Shown here: piece after piece, positions 54,157-63,483 of the stretch
Layout of the letters: every line of letters begins with the position of its first letter
Position numbering within the stretch: position 1 is the stretch's first letter
Notes under the pieces: generated by a model
Databases searched by the model: none
Told to the model about the DNA's origin: nothing
The model's input: only the letters and a program-made list of their open reading frames with translations
NCBI GenBank assembly: GCA_964641665.1
Contig: CAZXKO010000070.1
Coordinates: 1 to 64,000, forward strand
Source: Gp1-AA133 sp964641665
Lineage (GTDB): Bacteria > Acidobacteriota > Terriglobia > Terriglobales > Acidobacteriaceae
Direction: 5' to 3'
DNA: 64,000 nt
Position numbers and translations under genes: made by a program

Positions 54157-55620
54157 CTAGTGCGTTAAGAAGAAGATCACGATTCCGGCCACTACGACGA
54201 CAATGACACCCACAGTGAACTTGTGAGTGGCGAGCCACGAGGGCTGCTGTGGCTCGTCATGCAGGAAGCGAGGCATCGGCGTGCCGTCCGCGGTCGTCAG
54301 CCCCGACTGAACGGACGATGAGGCAGATTCGCTGGGCGGTTCCATAGCCCGCGCCCGATTCTTGGCCGTCGGCTGCTGCTCCCGGGCCGTCTTTCTTTCA
54401 CAATCGAGGCAATATTGCCGCCCCTCCGACACCGGAAATCCACACCCTTCGCAGCGGCGCAGGTTCGACACTTCCGTGCGTGCGCTAATAGGCGGAGCTT
54501 GGTCCTCAACATTCACTGGCGCAACCGAAACTGGCGTTTCCTCCTCGAAACCTGGTCGTGGAGTCTGCTGCATGTTGTCGGCGCCTAAGGGGAGCAATGG
54601 AACATCCGTGTCTAACACTTCCTCCTGCAACCCCGCTTGCAATTCGGCGGGACTCGTCGCCCTGGCCTCGCTCGCGATCCCGAGAATGTCGTCGGGGTCG
54701 TTCACTTTGGGCATGCTAGGGTTCGCCACCGGAGTTGCACCTGACTCCTTGGCCGGAGCCTTCATCTGGAAAGCGACTCCCGCATACGACGCGACCACAG
54801 CGCTCTCGCTCGCGGCGGCCGCGTCGACTGGCTCGGTGGGATCGACCTGCAGGGGGGCAGCCTCCTCGGAAGCTTGCACGGACTCGCCGGTAGCCTCCGC
54901 ACCCGCCACACTCGGTTGGATGTGCGTGTCGCCGGAGGGGCGGTTTCCAGTCCACGCAACTCCTCCCTCTGGTTCGACCGGCGCGGCGAATTCGGCATCC
55001 GCTTTGGCCCGCAGCGACGAAAGAGCATGTTCCAGGGCAGTAGAGACCATCGCGCCCATGCGCTCGAGCGCCGTAATATCGCGCGCTTCGAAAACATGGG
55101 CCTTGTCGGAGAACAGCTCAAAGACCCCGATGACCTCGTTCCCACGCACCAGAGGCATTACCACGACCGACGCGATTCCGAGCGCCTCACAACTCTCGCG
55201 GTTGACTCTTGGATCCGTCGCCGCCTCATCGCAGCGCAACGTTTTCATGGAGCGTATGCTTTCACCCGAAAGCCCGGAGTCGACCTGCAGATGCGCCCCC
55301 ACTTCTGGCGCCGAAGTGCCCGCGCTGGCCCGGCACATCATTTCCCCGTTGTTGCGGAGCGCTATGGCCGCGCCGGTAGCGCCGGTAATGTACTGTGCTC
55401 TCTCCGCAAGCAACTGCAGCGTGGCCACTAGGTCCCGTTGTGCCATGGCAGCGAGCGACTTACCGCCGTCTTCACCCGGAAAGCGCATGTCTCCGGCAGG
55501 AGGTGGTTCTGCAGCACTCCCCGTGCGCGTAGGCTCGGGTTGCGCCGAGTCGGTGGGGAACGGTTCGGACACGATCCCGTTGTCGACGATGGGGCGGGTC
55601 TCCATGAAGATTTCACTCAT
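54157..55620 (-). CDS. GAF-domain protein with zinc ribbon and C-terminal membrane anchor
   Basis: 487 residues from ATG 55620 (GGCAGG upstream). Residues about 60-210 form a GAF domain (LQLLAERAQYITGATGAAIA, SVVVMPLVRGNEVIGVFELF, ITALERMGAMVSTALEHAL). After a 180-residue disordered linker comes a zinc-ribbon with CEGCG and CLDCE, then a final membrane helix (FTVGVIVVVVAGIVIFFLTH) forming a tail anchor. It resembles the GAF-Sel1 protein at 6838 in using a GAF sensor on a membrane-tethered chain. Ligand and output are unknown. Confidence 0.75.
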   Translation of the reverse strand: MSEIFMETRPIVDNGIVSEPFPTDSAQPEPTRTGSAAEPPPAGDMRFPGEDGGKSLAAMAQRDLVATLQLLAERAQYITGATGAAIALRNNGEMMCRASAGTSAPEVGAHLQVDSGLSGESIRSMKTLRCDEAATDPRVNRESCEALGIASVVVMPLVRGNEVIGVFELFSDKAHVFEARDITALERMGAMVSTALEHALSSLRAKADAEFAAPVEPEGGVAWTGNRPSGDTHIQPSVAGAEATGESVQASEEAAPLQVDPTEPVDAAAASESAVVASYAGVAFQMKAPAKESGATPVANPSMPKVNDPDDILGIASEARATSPAELQAGLQEEVLDTDVPLLPLGADNMQQTPRPGFEEETPVSVAPVNVEDQAPPISARTEVSNLRRCEGCGFPVSEGRQYCLDCERKTAREQQPTAKNRARAMEPPSESASSSVQSGLTTADGTPMPRFLHDEPQQPSWLATHKFTVGVIVVVVAGIVIFFLTH

Positions 55621-55872
55621 GCCGGCCTGCCGGGCGAGGTGCGGTCGATCCCGGAGGAAACAACCGACAACTTCGACGACTGAACGCCGCCGACTCGAGT
55701 TGAGCCGAGCGCGGACTCGATGAAACGCCGTCGCTCTAGCTTCTCGCCCGCTGTACCTGGGTGTCAAGCAAGCCCGCCGACGAAAGGCCGATCCCCCCGG
55801 TGATCCTGACCCCTTGCGATACCATCTTGCTTGCTTTTTTGGATCGCCCGCCGACGGGAAATTCCGCTCGCT

Positions 55873-56064
55873 TCAGCGACCGCGTCTCAACAACAAGCAT
55901 CCACCCACGAAGGAGAAAATCCACACCGCGGTCGCGGCCACCGTCCCTGCCCAAAATACAGGCGTGTGCCAAGGCGGATTCACGAGAAAGCGATGCAGAA
56001 AGTGTGTGAAGTGCACCGTCAACAGCAGTACAGCCACACCGCAGACGATATTTAAAGTTCGCAT
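55873..56064 (-). CDS. Small two-helix membrane protein
   Basis: 63 residues; ATG 56064 has GGAGGCGAAG immediately upstream. Two membrane helices (NIVCGVAVLLLTVHFTHFL and VFWAGTVAATAVWIFSFVGG) flank a short loop with NPPWH. It starts 12 bases after the stop of the SLC13/ArsB-type transporter on the same strand, so it is probably an accessory or small subunit of it (inference). No family recognised. Confidence 0.65.
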   Translation of the reverse strand: MRTLNIVCGVAVLLLTVHFTHFLHRFLVNPPWHTPVFWAGTVAATAVWIFSFVGGCLLLRRGR

Positions 56065-56076
56065 CTTCGCCTCCGA

Positions 56077-57324
56077 TCAACCCATCCATGCCAGCCACCC
56101 CCACCCTACCAGCAGCGTGATCACAGTGATTGGCACTCCTGCCTTCAGATAGTCCCGATACCCGATCTCCACCTCGGGCCGTGCGGTCTCGACCACGATG
56201 ATGTTCGCCACACTTCCCGTGATCGTAAGGTTGCCCGCCAGCGTCGACGCCATCGCCAACACCAGCCACGCCGCGTGCGCGTTCGCGAACCCGGGCACCA
56301 GCGATTTCATCAACATCACCGCGGGCACGTTATTGACGACGTTGCAGAGTCCGGCTACGACTAGGGTGAAGATTCCCATGTGCTGCAGGTTCCAGTGCCG
56401 CGCAAAGTCCAGCAGGCGGCCGGTGATGCCCGCATTCTCGGCGCCGCCGACAATCAGGAACAAGCCTACGAAAAATACCAGCAGCCCCCAATCCACCCCT
56501 TTATAAAGCTTTTGTGGTTCCAGCGTCCGGGTGATCAGGAGCACCGCCGCTCCGAGCGCCGCCATCAGCGCCGGGTCCACGCCCACGAAGAATCCCACCA
56601 CCACCGCAGTCACTACGATCACTGGCTTCGTGAGGCGCGAAAGATCAAGCGCAGGTAGGGGAATCTCACTCTCCCCGTCGATGCGAACCTCCACACTCCG
56701 CAGGTGGATCCAGTGCAGCGCGGCCCAATCCACAAACAGCCCAACCACCGCCACCGGCCCCAGATGTGCCAGAAAGTCGCGATAGCGAATTCCCGAGAAC
56801 GATCCAATGAGTATGTTCTGCGGGTTGCCAGTGATCGTCGACACGCTCCCGATATTCGACGCCGTTGCCACGGCCAGCAGGTAGGGCAGCGGCTGCAACC
56901 GCATCCGCCGCGTGATGCTCAGCACAAACGGCACCATCACCAGGCACACGATATCGTTGACAAAAAACGCTGACAGGAAGCCGCACGTGAACACCACCGC
57001 CGGCAGCAATTGATGCGGCTTCAGCCTGCGCAGTACCGCCTCAGCGTTCCACTCGAAGAAGCCCACCAGGTGTAGGTTCCCGACGATCAGCATCATCGAG
57101 AACAGCAGCACGATGGTCGGAAAGTTTATAGAGTGCAACGCCTCGCCCGGACGCACCACGCGAAACGCCACCATCCCTACTGCGCCAATGATCGCGGCAC
57201 CGGTGCGGTCGATCTTCAGACCGGGGAACTTCCCTAGGGCGAATACCACGTAGCTGGCCAGAAAAATGACGTACGCCGCCAGTATGCGGGCGTCTGAAAG
57301 CGCGGCGGGGGAGAGCGCTGACAT
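56077..57324 (-). CDS. SLC13/ArsB-NhaD superfamily permease
   Basis: 415 residues with about eleven membrane segments. Characteristic regions are GAAIIGAVGMVAFRVVRPGE, the substrate/Na+-binding hairpin SNIGSVSTITGNPQNILIGS, FFVNDIVCLVMVPFVLSITR, and a second repeat NVVNNVPAVMLMKS and AGNLTITGSVANIIVVE. These are ion-transporter superfamily carriers for arsenite, sodium/proton exchange or dicarboxylates. No arsenate reductase or ArsR is present nearby, so the substrate is open. Confidence 0.87.
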   Translation of the reverse strand: MSALSPAALSDARILAAYVIFLASYVVFALGKFPGLKIDRTGAAIIGAVGMVAFRVVRPGEALHSINFPTIVLLFSMMLIVGNLHLVGFFEWNAEAVLRRLKPHQLLPAVVFTCGFLSAFFVNDIVCLVMVPFVLSITRRMRLQPLPYLLAVATASNIGSVSTITGNPQNILIGSFSGIRYRDFLAHLGPVAVVGLFVDWAALHWIHLRSVEVRIDGESEIPLPALDLSRLTKPVIVVTAVVVGFFVGVDPALMAALGAAVLLITRTLEPQKLYKGVDWGLLVFFVGLFLIVGGAENAGITGRLLDFARHWNLQHMGIFTLVVAGLCNVVNNVPAVMLMKSLVPGFANAHAAWLVLAMASTLAGNLTITGSVANIIVVETARPEVEIGYRDYLKAGVPITVITLLVGWGWLAWMG

Positions 57325-57432
57325 TGGGCCCGCTCAGGATAGCAAGCCTCCTAAAATAGCGCCTCCCCAACGCAAAATATTTCCGGCGCAGGCCGTAACC
57401 TTCGCCCCTCCCGGCATCATTGCGGATCGCAC

Positions 57433-58201
57433 TTGGCTATCTCATTTGCTTTGCACGTTGCAGCCTTGGCACTGGTCGTCGCTTCGGGGTGGTGGATGGT
57501 CGAGAACCGCACGGCTGTGCGCAGCACGGTGGCCGACTTAATCCCCACCGACATTCACCTCCTGCCTCCCGCCCGCGGCGAGGCTCACGGCGGCGGAGGC
57601 GGCGGTGATCAGGATGAGATGAAGGCCTCGCACGGAACTGCTCCGCGCTTTTCGTCCGAGCAGTTAACTCCTCCGGCCGTAATCGTCCGCAATGAAGATC
57701 CCAAGCTTCCGGCGGACCCGACCGTGATTGGTCCGCCGGATATCGTTCTGCCGCAGTCCCCGCAGGCTGGCGATCCGATGTCCCGGATTTTCGCGCCTCC
57801 GTCCAACGGAACTGGCAGCGGTGGCGGGATCGGCAGCGGTCAAGGTGGTGGGGGAGGTGCGGGGCAAGGACCTGGAGTCGGCGACGGTCGCGGCGGTGGT
57901 ATCGGCAGTGGAGTGTTTCGCGTGGGCGGAGGAGTGATGGCCCCCGCGCGCCATCTATGATCCCGATCCCGAATACTCCGAAGAAGCCCGTAAGGCTAAG
58001 TTTCAGGGAAGTGTTGTGTTGTGGGCGATCATCGGCCCCGATGGCCGCCCGCGCGACCTGCGCGTTGCGCGCTCCCTGGGGATGGGCCTCGACCAGAAGG
58101 CGCTCGACGCGCTCACGAAAGGGCGCTTTTCCCCGGCAGTGAAAGACGGCCAACCGGTGGCCGTGCAGGTCAATATCGAGGTGTCCGTCCGGTTGTATTA
58201 G
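57433..58201 (+). pseudogene. TonB-like energy transducer, frameshifted in a C run
   Basis: The first frame (57433-57960) gives a membrane helix (ISFALHVAALALVVASGWWM), a proline-rich linker with PPAVIVRNEDPKLPADPTVI, and a long glycine repeat. At a run of five C (about 57943) the frame ends early, while one base less continues as PRAIYDPDPEYSEEARKAKF, QGSVVLWAIIGPDGRPRDLR and a full TonB C-terminal domain to 58201. Joined, the protein is about 255 residues, a normal TonB-like transducer. Either the gene is broken or the C run carries a sequencing error. Start TTG 57433 is uncertain. Confidence 0.7.
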
Positions 58202-58691
58202 GGGTCACATGTCTCGGCAAATGCGACAGGCGCTTCCCACTTGCTCCGTGACCCGCTCGCTGTCGCGAAACTAGTGGGATAGACTTCGTCGTATTCCCAC
58301 GCTGGCTCTGAAATATCCTCTTACCGCACTGATCGAGCGTCTCGCAGTGGCAGTGGCACATCACCTTCTTGAGCAGGCGTCGGACGGTGCTTATGTCGTC
58401 CATCAAAGCATCAAGTTCCCCGAGCTTTCGTTGCGACAGCTTCTGCCAACGTTCTGAGGCACGAGTGACTTGTCGGAACCCGAAGAACAATTGCCGGATT
58501 TCGTCCAACGTAAAACCCAGTTGCCGTGCCCGCAGAACGATGGCCAGCCGATACAAAACCGTGGAATCGTAACGCCGTTGCCCGCTGATTCGTGGCGGGT
58601 CCGGAAGCAGTCCTATCCGCTCGTAGTAGCGAATCGCGGACGGCTGAAGTCCGATCTGTCGCGCAACCTCGGATATCGTGAGTTCGCCCAC
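58170..58691 (-). CDS. MerR family regulator, metal- or redox-responsive type
   Basis: 173 residues. The MerR helix-turn-helix is typical (LTISEVARQIGLQPSAIRYY, then ERIGLLPDPPRISGQRRYDS), followed by a dimerisation helix and a cysteine cluster CHCHCETLDQC that would bind a metal or cluster. The sequence after about residue 130 is unusual and overlaps the end of the TonB-like gene in the opposite direction; the family normally ends sooner, so the tail may come from a lost stop. It is divergent from the DinB-like gene whose promoter has a MerR-type palindrome. Confidence 0.85.
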   Translation of the reverse strand: MGELTISEVARQIGLQPSAIRYYERIGLLPDPPRISGQRRYDSTVLYRLAIVLRARQLGFTLDEIRQLFFGFRQVTRASERWQKLSQRKLGELDALMDDISTVRRLLKKVMCHCHCETLDQCGKRIFQSQRGNTTKSIPLVSRQRAGHGASGKRLSHLPRHVTPNTTGRTPRY

Positions 58692-58759
58692 CAGCCTATT
58701 TTAGAAGCACGGGCTCCAAATTCGCCCTCCACGTGACAAATAATTTACAAACCCTCTGC

Positions 58760-58790
58760 TTGCCTTAAAGTCGACTTTAAGTTGTAACGT
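58760..58790 (+). promoter_or_regulatory. MerR-type promoter with 18-base palindrome
   Basis: -35 TTGCCT (58760-58765) and -10 TAACGT (58785-58790) are separated by 19 bases, the over-long spacing of MerR-controlled promoters. The spacer overlaps the perfect palindrome CTTAAAGTCGACTTTAAG (58764-58781). It lies 70 bases upstream of the MerR start and 50 bases upstream of the DinB-like gene. Confidence 0.85.
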
Positions 58791-58838
58791 GTTCCTTGTG
58801 GGTAGAGGCGAATCCGAACTGTCCACAAGGAGGACGTC

Positions 58839-59480
58839 TTGAAACAAACGATAGGCATGTTTCTATTTTGTTTGGCCTCTAGCGGCATCCTGGTGGCGCA
58901 AGCCGGCGCTCCAGGCGGAGTTCGTTCCGTAGCGCAAGCCGGCAAGGCTCGAGGCCAACCGGCTGCCGAAAGAGACATCGCCCCTCTGGATCCGCAGCGA
59001 GAGAAACGTGCGCTGCAGGTTTTTCTAAAATCGGTCCAGAAGCAAATCGTATCTGCCGCGGAATCGATGCCCGCCGACACGTACGTCTTCGCCCCGACCG
59101 AGGGCGAATTCAAGGGTGTGCGCAGCTTCGGCCAGCAGGTGAAACATCTGGCAGCGACGAACCACATCTTGGCCGCCGCCGCTCTGGGCGAGGAAGCGCC
59201 TGCCGATGCTGGTGACGAAACCGGTCCGGAAACGATCCGGACGAAGGCGGAGATTCTCGATTACCTGAACTCATCTTTCGCGCACCTCGGCAAGGCGATC
59301 GACGCGATCGGCGACAGAAATATCGCCGTCAAGTCTTCCCCGATCTCCCCTCTGCCGGCTGCCGCCGCCACTCGCCTGGCTCTTACCGTGGAGGCGTTGA
59401 TTCATGCCTTCGATCACTACGGACAAATGGTGGAGTACCTCCGCATGAACGGCGTCGTGCCCCCGGCGAGTCGCCCATGA
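58839..59480 (+). CDS. Secreted DinB-like four-helix protein
   Basis: 213 residues from TTG 58839, which has a perfect AAGGAGG. A signal peptide (KQTIGMFLFCLASSGILVAQ) precedes a DinB/YfiT-type bundle: FLKSVQKQIVSAAESMPADT, HLAATNHILAAAALGEEAP, and ALIHAFDHYGQMVEYLRMNG near the end. The three histidines (KHLA, HAFDHYGQ) fit the usual metal site. DinB-like proteins include thiol transferases and metal-dependent enzymes. Export is unusual. It is controlled by the MerR-type promoter and its stop overlaps the next gene (ATGA). Confidence 0.8.
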   Translation: MKQTIGMFLFCLASSGILVAQAGAPGGVRSVAQAGKARGQPAAERDIAPLDPQREKRALQVFLKSVQKQIVSAAESMPADTYVFAPTEGEFKGVRSFGQQVKHLAATNHILAAAALGEEAPADAGDETGPETIRTKAEILDYLNSSFAHLGKAIDAIGDRNIAVKSSPISPLPAAAATRLALTVEALIHAFDHYGQMVEYLRMNGVVPPASRP

Positions 59481-59809
59481 AACAGGACCCACAAAACTTA
59501 CCGGTAGCTTGCTCTTTGCCCTCTGCGGAATTACGGAAGCGTGGAGCCACACTCCTCTCCCTGTTTCGGTCCGCAGTCACCGCAATCGAGGAGCTCCCAG
59601 ATGGGTATGCATTCCGCTTGCCAGGTGACAGAAAGAGCATCGCAATCGCGGCCGAAATATTCGCCGCGGAGCGCGAATGCTGCCCTTTCCTGACATTCAC
59701 GTTGACCGCGCGCCCAAATGCGGGACCACTGGTTGTCCGAATTACCGGTCCGGTTGGTACGAAAGTATTCTTGAGAACTGTCCTACTCGAGCCGGAGGCA
59801 TCGATCTAA
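59477..59809 (+). CDS. Hypothetical protein with conserved Cys-Cys motif, MerR-associated
   Basis: 110 residues. The start ATG overlaps the DinB-like stop, so it is translationally coupled. Composition fits an alpha/beta fold: LLSLFRSAVTAIEELPDGYA, then IAIAAEIFAAERECCPFLTF and PLVVRITGPVGTKVFL. The adjacent cysteines in ERECCPFL suggest metal or thiol chemistry. Similar short ECCPFL proteins occur near MerR regulators, from memory of the family; exact function is unknown. It is in the MerR-controlled operon. Confidence 0.7.
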   Translation: MKQDPQNLPVACSLPSAELRKRGATLLSLFRSAVTAIEELPDGYAFRLPGDRKSIAIAAEIFAAERECCPFLTFTLTARPNAGPLVVRITGPVGTKVFLRTVLLEPEASI

Positions 59810-59817
59810 CGAACTCG

Positions 59818-61236
59818 TCACTCCAACCACGACCCAAACAAATTATTCACACTCTCCGCCAGCGTCGGATGCGCGAAGATTCCGTCCCGCAAAGACGTAT
59901 AAGGAACCTTTCCCATCATCGCCGTCTCGAACACCGCCATAAGCTCGCCACCTTCGATCCCAAACACGGTAGCCCCCAGGATCTGCCCCGTCTCGGCATC
60001 GACAATCGCCTTCATGAAGCCGCGGCTCTCATCCATCTCGAGCGCGCGGGCCACGTAGTTCATTGACATTTTCGCCACGCGAATCTTCCGTCCCAGCTTG
60101 CGTGCCTCCGCTTCATTCAGCCCGACATGCCCCAGTTGCGGATCGGTGAACAGCACATAGGGCACCATCCGCCCATCAGTCGTGACGCTCTTCTGCTCGA
60201 TCACGTTCGAACGAATGATGCGAAAGTCGTCGTAAGAAATATGCGTGAACGCGGGCCCGCCCTTGATGTCGCCCAGCGCGTAAACGCCGCCGACGTTAGT
60301 CTCCAGCCGGTTGTTCGTCTTGATGAATCCCTTGGCGTCGGTCTCGATCCCCGCCGCCGCCAGGTTCAAAGTATCCGAGTTCGGCGTGCGCCCTATTGCC
60401 AACAGCAAATGTGAACCCTCGACCACCTTCTTCCGTTCGCCGTTGCTGACCTCCAACTGAATCCGCCCATTCGTCAAGCTCACTCGCTCCGCCCGCGTCT
60501 TCAGCAGCACATTAATCCCATCCTGCTCCAAAATTTTCGCCACCTCTTCCGCGACGTCCGCATCCTCTCGCACCAGCAGCTGCGCGGCCGACTGCACTAA
60601 CGTTACGCGGCTGCCAAACCTCCGAAACATCTGGCCAAACTCGAGTCCGATGTATCCTCCGCCCAGCACCAGCAGATGCTCAGGCACCGCGTTCAACTCC
60701 ATGATGGAAGCGTTGTCCAGAAACGGAACCTTGTCCAAACCATTCAGCGGAGGCCGCAAAGTCCGCGTTCCTGCATTGATAAAGATCTTCTCGGCGAGAA
60801 GCGCCTGCTCGCTCCCATCCTTCCCGCACACCAGCAAGCTCTTCGGTCCTGTAAAGCTGGCTGTCCCAAAGATCAAGTCCAGATTTGCAGTCTTCTCAAT
60901 CCGCTCTTGGCTCCCGTTCCGAAAGCTGTTCACCAGGTCCCGCTTGCGTTGCCGCACGCGCTTCAGATCGATCGTGACCGGCCCGGTCTGGACGCCGTAA
61001 TCCCCCCCGCGACGCGCCAGATACGCAACCCGCGCGCTGGCGACCATCGTCTTGGTAGGCGTGCAGCCTTCGTTCACGCACGTTCCGCCGACATGGTCCC
61101 GCTCCACCAGGGCTGTGCGCATGCCTGCCTCCGCCAGCGCCCGGCATAACGGTGTCCCAGACTGTCCCGAGCCCACCACAATCGCGTCGTAAAGTTCAGC
61201 GCCCACGAAGGCCTCCCCGTCGTGTGATTCGACCAC
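59818..61236 (-). CDS. Mercuric reductase-like FAD/NAD(P)-dependent disulfide oxidoreductase
   Basis: 472 residues, class I pyridine nucleotide-disulfide oxidoreductase. Visible are the FAD motif AIVVGSGQSGTPLCRALAEA, the redox pair GGTCVNEGCTPTKT, the NAD(P) motif LLVLGGGYIGLEFGQMFRRF, a second FAD motif NVGGVYALGDIKGGPAFTHI and a C-terminal HPTLAESVNNLF with the histidine. The N-terminal HMA domain and C-terminal vicinal cysteines of true MerA are absent, so reduction of mercury is not proven; soluble disulfide or quinone reduction is possible. Convergent with the MerR-controlled pair (9 bases apart). Confidence 0.87.
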   Translation of the reverse strand: MVESHDGEAFVGAELYDAIVVGSGQSGTPLCRALAEAGMRTALVERDHVGGTCVNEGCTPTKTMVASARVAYLARRGGDYGVQTGPVTIDLKRVRQRKRDLVNSFRNGSQERIEKTANLDLIFGTASFTGPKSLLVCGKDGSEQALLAEKIFINAGTRTLRPPLNGLDKVPFLDNASIMELNAVPEHLLVLGGGYIGLEFGQMFRRFGSRVTLVQSAAQLLVREDADVAEEVAKILEQDGINVLLKTRAERVSLTNGRIQLEVSNGERKKVVEGSHLLLAIGRTPNSDTLNLAAAGIETDAKGFIKTNNRLETNVGGVYALGDIKGGPAFTHISYDDFRIIRSNVIEQKSVTTDGRMVPYVLFTDPQLGHVGLNEAEARKLGRKIRVAKMSMNYVARALEMDESRGFMKAIVDAETGQILGATVFGIEGGELMAVFETAMMGKVPYTSLRDGIFAHPTLAESVNNLFGSWLE

Positions 61237-61341
61237 TGCCGAGAGGTTTCAAAGTATGTCACAGGACTCACGCTCTGCTTTTTCTCAACAACGATGTCGA
61301 ATCGAACCTCGACCTCAGCGAATCTGATCTGCATGGCTCCG

Positions 61342-61977
61342 ATGCGACTGGTTTCCGTAAATGTTGGACAGCCCAGGGAGGTGACCTGGAAACATGCGCA
61401 AGTTACGACCTCAATCTTCAAGCACCCGGTCTCGGGCCCCGTCGAGGCAAAGAAGCTGAACCTCCATGGCGATCAGCAGTCCGATCTCACCGTCCACGGC
61501 GGACCGAACAAGGCGACCTACGCCTACCCGTCGGAACATTACGCCTACTGGCGCGCCGAGCTTCCCGAACTTGACTTTCCTTGGGGCAGCTTCGGCGAGA
61601 ACTTGACCACGGAAGGCCTGCTCGAAGACGCGCTGCACATCGGCGACCGGCTAGGCATCGGCACCGCATTGGTCGTGGTCACCCAGCCCCGAGTGCCCTG
61701 TTACAAACTCACCATTCGTTTCGATCGCGACGACATGATCAAGCGCTTCATCGCCAGCCACACTTCCGGCTTCTATTTAGCAGTGCTCGAAGAGGGCGAA
61801 CTCGCTGCCGGATCACCCATCGAGATTGTCCACCGCGACCCCGCCGCCGTATCTGTCGCCGACATCAACCGCCTCTACTACGGAGGCTCCGACGACGTCG
61901 GCCTCCTGCGTCGCGCCGTCAGCGTCGAAGCCTTGCCCCAGGGATGGCGCGATCATCTATGGCAAAGGGTGCGCTAA
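61342..61977 (+). CDS. MOSC-domain protein (YiiM-like)
   Basis: 211 residues from ATG 61342 (RLVSVNVGQPREV matches the usual N-terminus); ATG 61333 and 61294 are alternatives and none has a clear ribosome-binding site. The MOSC core is present: LNLHGDQQSDLTVHGGPNKA, WGSFGENLTTEGL, and RVPCYKLTIRF with the molybdenum-ligand cysteine. MOSC proteins bind molybdenum cofactor and reduce N-hydroxylated compounds or insert sulfur. It is divergent from the reductase gene. The C-terminal tail has a 3-alpha domain (AVSVADINRLYYG). Confidence 0.88.
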   Translation: MRLVSVNVGQPREVTWKHAQVTTSIFKHPVSGPVEAKKLNLHGDQQSDLTVHGGPNKATYAYPSEHYAYWRAELPELDFPWGSFGENLTTEGLLEDALHIGDRLGIGTALVVVTQPRVPCYKLTIRFDRDDMIKRFIASHTSGFYLAVLEEGELAAGSPIEIVHRDPAAVSVADINRLYYGGSDDVGLLRRAVSVEALPQGWRDHLWQRVR

Positions 61978-62089
61978 TAATTCTCCTTCGCGTACCGCGG
62001 GGCCGTAGCACTCTCTGGGGTAGGGCTTTCCCTCTTCTTACGACCACTTTTTGTGCAATCATCGGGCAAGCTCAGGCCAAGCTGTCCCA

Positions 62090-62461
62090 ATGCGATCTCG
62101 CCCAAAGGCCGGCCGTCTGTCGGGCATCCCGACCATCAACCTCGAATCCGGTATGCCGCTGGTGCGCGACGCACTGGCGCAACTCGACCGGGAACTCGCC
62201 CGCGCTCGCCAACTACGTGACCCCGTCGTGAAGCTGATTCACGGCTACGGCTCCACCGGCGCCGGCGGCGACATCCGCATCGCTGTGCAGAAGCGCCTGC
62301 GCGAGCTTGAGGATCAGGGTGCCATCCGCGGCTTCATTTTCGGCGAGAACTGGACCGCCTCCGACTCGCAAACCTGGGACCTCGTAAAACTCCACCCGGC
62401 TCTCAAGCACGATCCCGACCTCGGACGCCGCAACCGTGGCATCACGATCGTTCTGCTTTGA
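62090..62461 (+). CDS. Smr-domain protein
   Basis: About 123 residues from ATG 62090; an earlier ATG at 62051 is in frame. The Smr core is clear: VRDALAQLDRELARARQ, then VVKLIHGYGSTGAGGDIRIA, VQKRLRELEDQGAIRGF. The HGYGSTG loop is the conserved nucleic-acid binding/nicking motif. Family members nick DNA or cleave RNA at collided ribosomes. It is stand-alone, without MutS2 domains. Confidence 0.8.
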   Translation: MRSRPKAGRLSGIPTINLESGMPLVRDALAQLDRELARARQLRDPVVKLIHGYGSTGAGGDIRIAVQKRLRELEDQGAIRGFIFGENWTASDSQTWDLVKLHPALKHDPDLGRRNRGITIVLL

Positions 62462-62504
62462 GCTGGCCTGCATGCGGAAACGCCCACCGCCACAATGGGC
62501 CCCG

Positions 62505-63204
62505 CTACTGCCGATCGATCACGACCGACCGCTGCAGTACCATCTCCACCTTGGTTCCCTGACGAAGATGGATCTCATCGCCGCGTGTGAACAACACCTT
62601 AGCCAGCGCCAGCCCGCCTCCGACTCCCATCCCAATTCCGGCCGCGGGGCCGTTGCGGGTAATCGCTCCCGCCAGACCGCCAGCAGCCACTCCTTTCGCC
62701 ACGGTGTACACGTCGCGGTCGATCTGACCTACAGGCTCGATCGTGCCCTCGGCATCCCGCGTCCGGTTCTTTCCGTCTGGCAAGCTCTGTAGCCCGCCCT
62801 GAATCTTGACCACGTGGTCGTTCGGCAGGATCAGGCTGGTGAAGCGAAAGCGAAACTGCGCCCGCCCTTTCACCCGCCCCGGTCGCCGATCCTGCTCCAC
62901 CACGCCCATGACCCTGGTGCATGCCGGGATCACCACCATGTCGTTCTCGACCACCGGCCACGTGGTCACCCGGTACACGCCCGACCCCTTCTCCGCGGAC
63001 GTCGTGTGCAGCGGACTCGACAGCGTCATCAGCACCCGTGTCCCCGACCGGCACAGTCACGGCCGAGTGCGCTTCCCGCCGAGTGTCTCCGGAGAGGGTC
63101 TCCGCGAAGCACCGTTCCGAGTTGCCGTTCTCCCGAAAGGTCTGCGCCGAACTGCACAACCCCAATCCGGCCACCAGGCAAGGCACCAGCATCCATCGCC
63201 GCAT
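62505..63204 (-). pseudogene. Secreted beta-barrel protein of acidobacterial type, frameshifted in a G run
   Basis: The first frame starts at ATG 63204 with a signal peptide (RWMLVPCLVAGLGLCSSAQT) and runs to AVTVPVG; after a run of four G near 63048 the frame continues one base off as TRVLMTLSSPLHTTSAEKGS, VVENDMVVIPACTRVMGVVE, VKGRAQFRFRFTSLILPNDH and GVAAGGLAGAITRNGPAAGI, ending at 62505. Joined it makes about 230 residues with a TrbI/VirB10-like beta-barrel pattern also found in the PEGA protein. Removal of one G restores the full protein, so a sequencing error is possible. Confidence 0.7.
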
Positions 63205-63483
63205 GAGTCCTCCTTGAAAAGTACAAGGCGACCATAACGTCGCGTCCGCTCACACGCCAAGCGACAACCCGCGCCTCGACTAGCACGACGCACTATGGCG
63301 CACCGGGCCGACAGTCCGGCATTCGTTACGGGAGTAACGTTGCACGAACACGAATGGAACGATACGCTGACCGCGAGGTCCCATTGCGCCGGTCCATGCG
63401 CCAGCTCCATCTCATCTCGACGGCCCAATTCCCGCTCACTCCGAGCGCGCCGGATGACCTGTTCCGGCAAAAGGAATCCGGGC

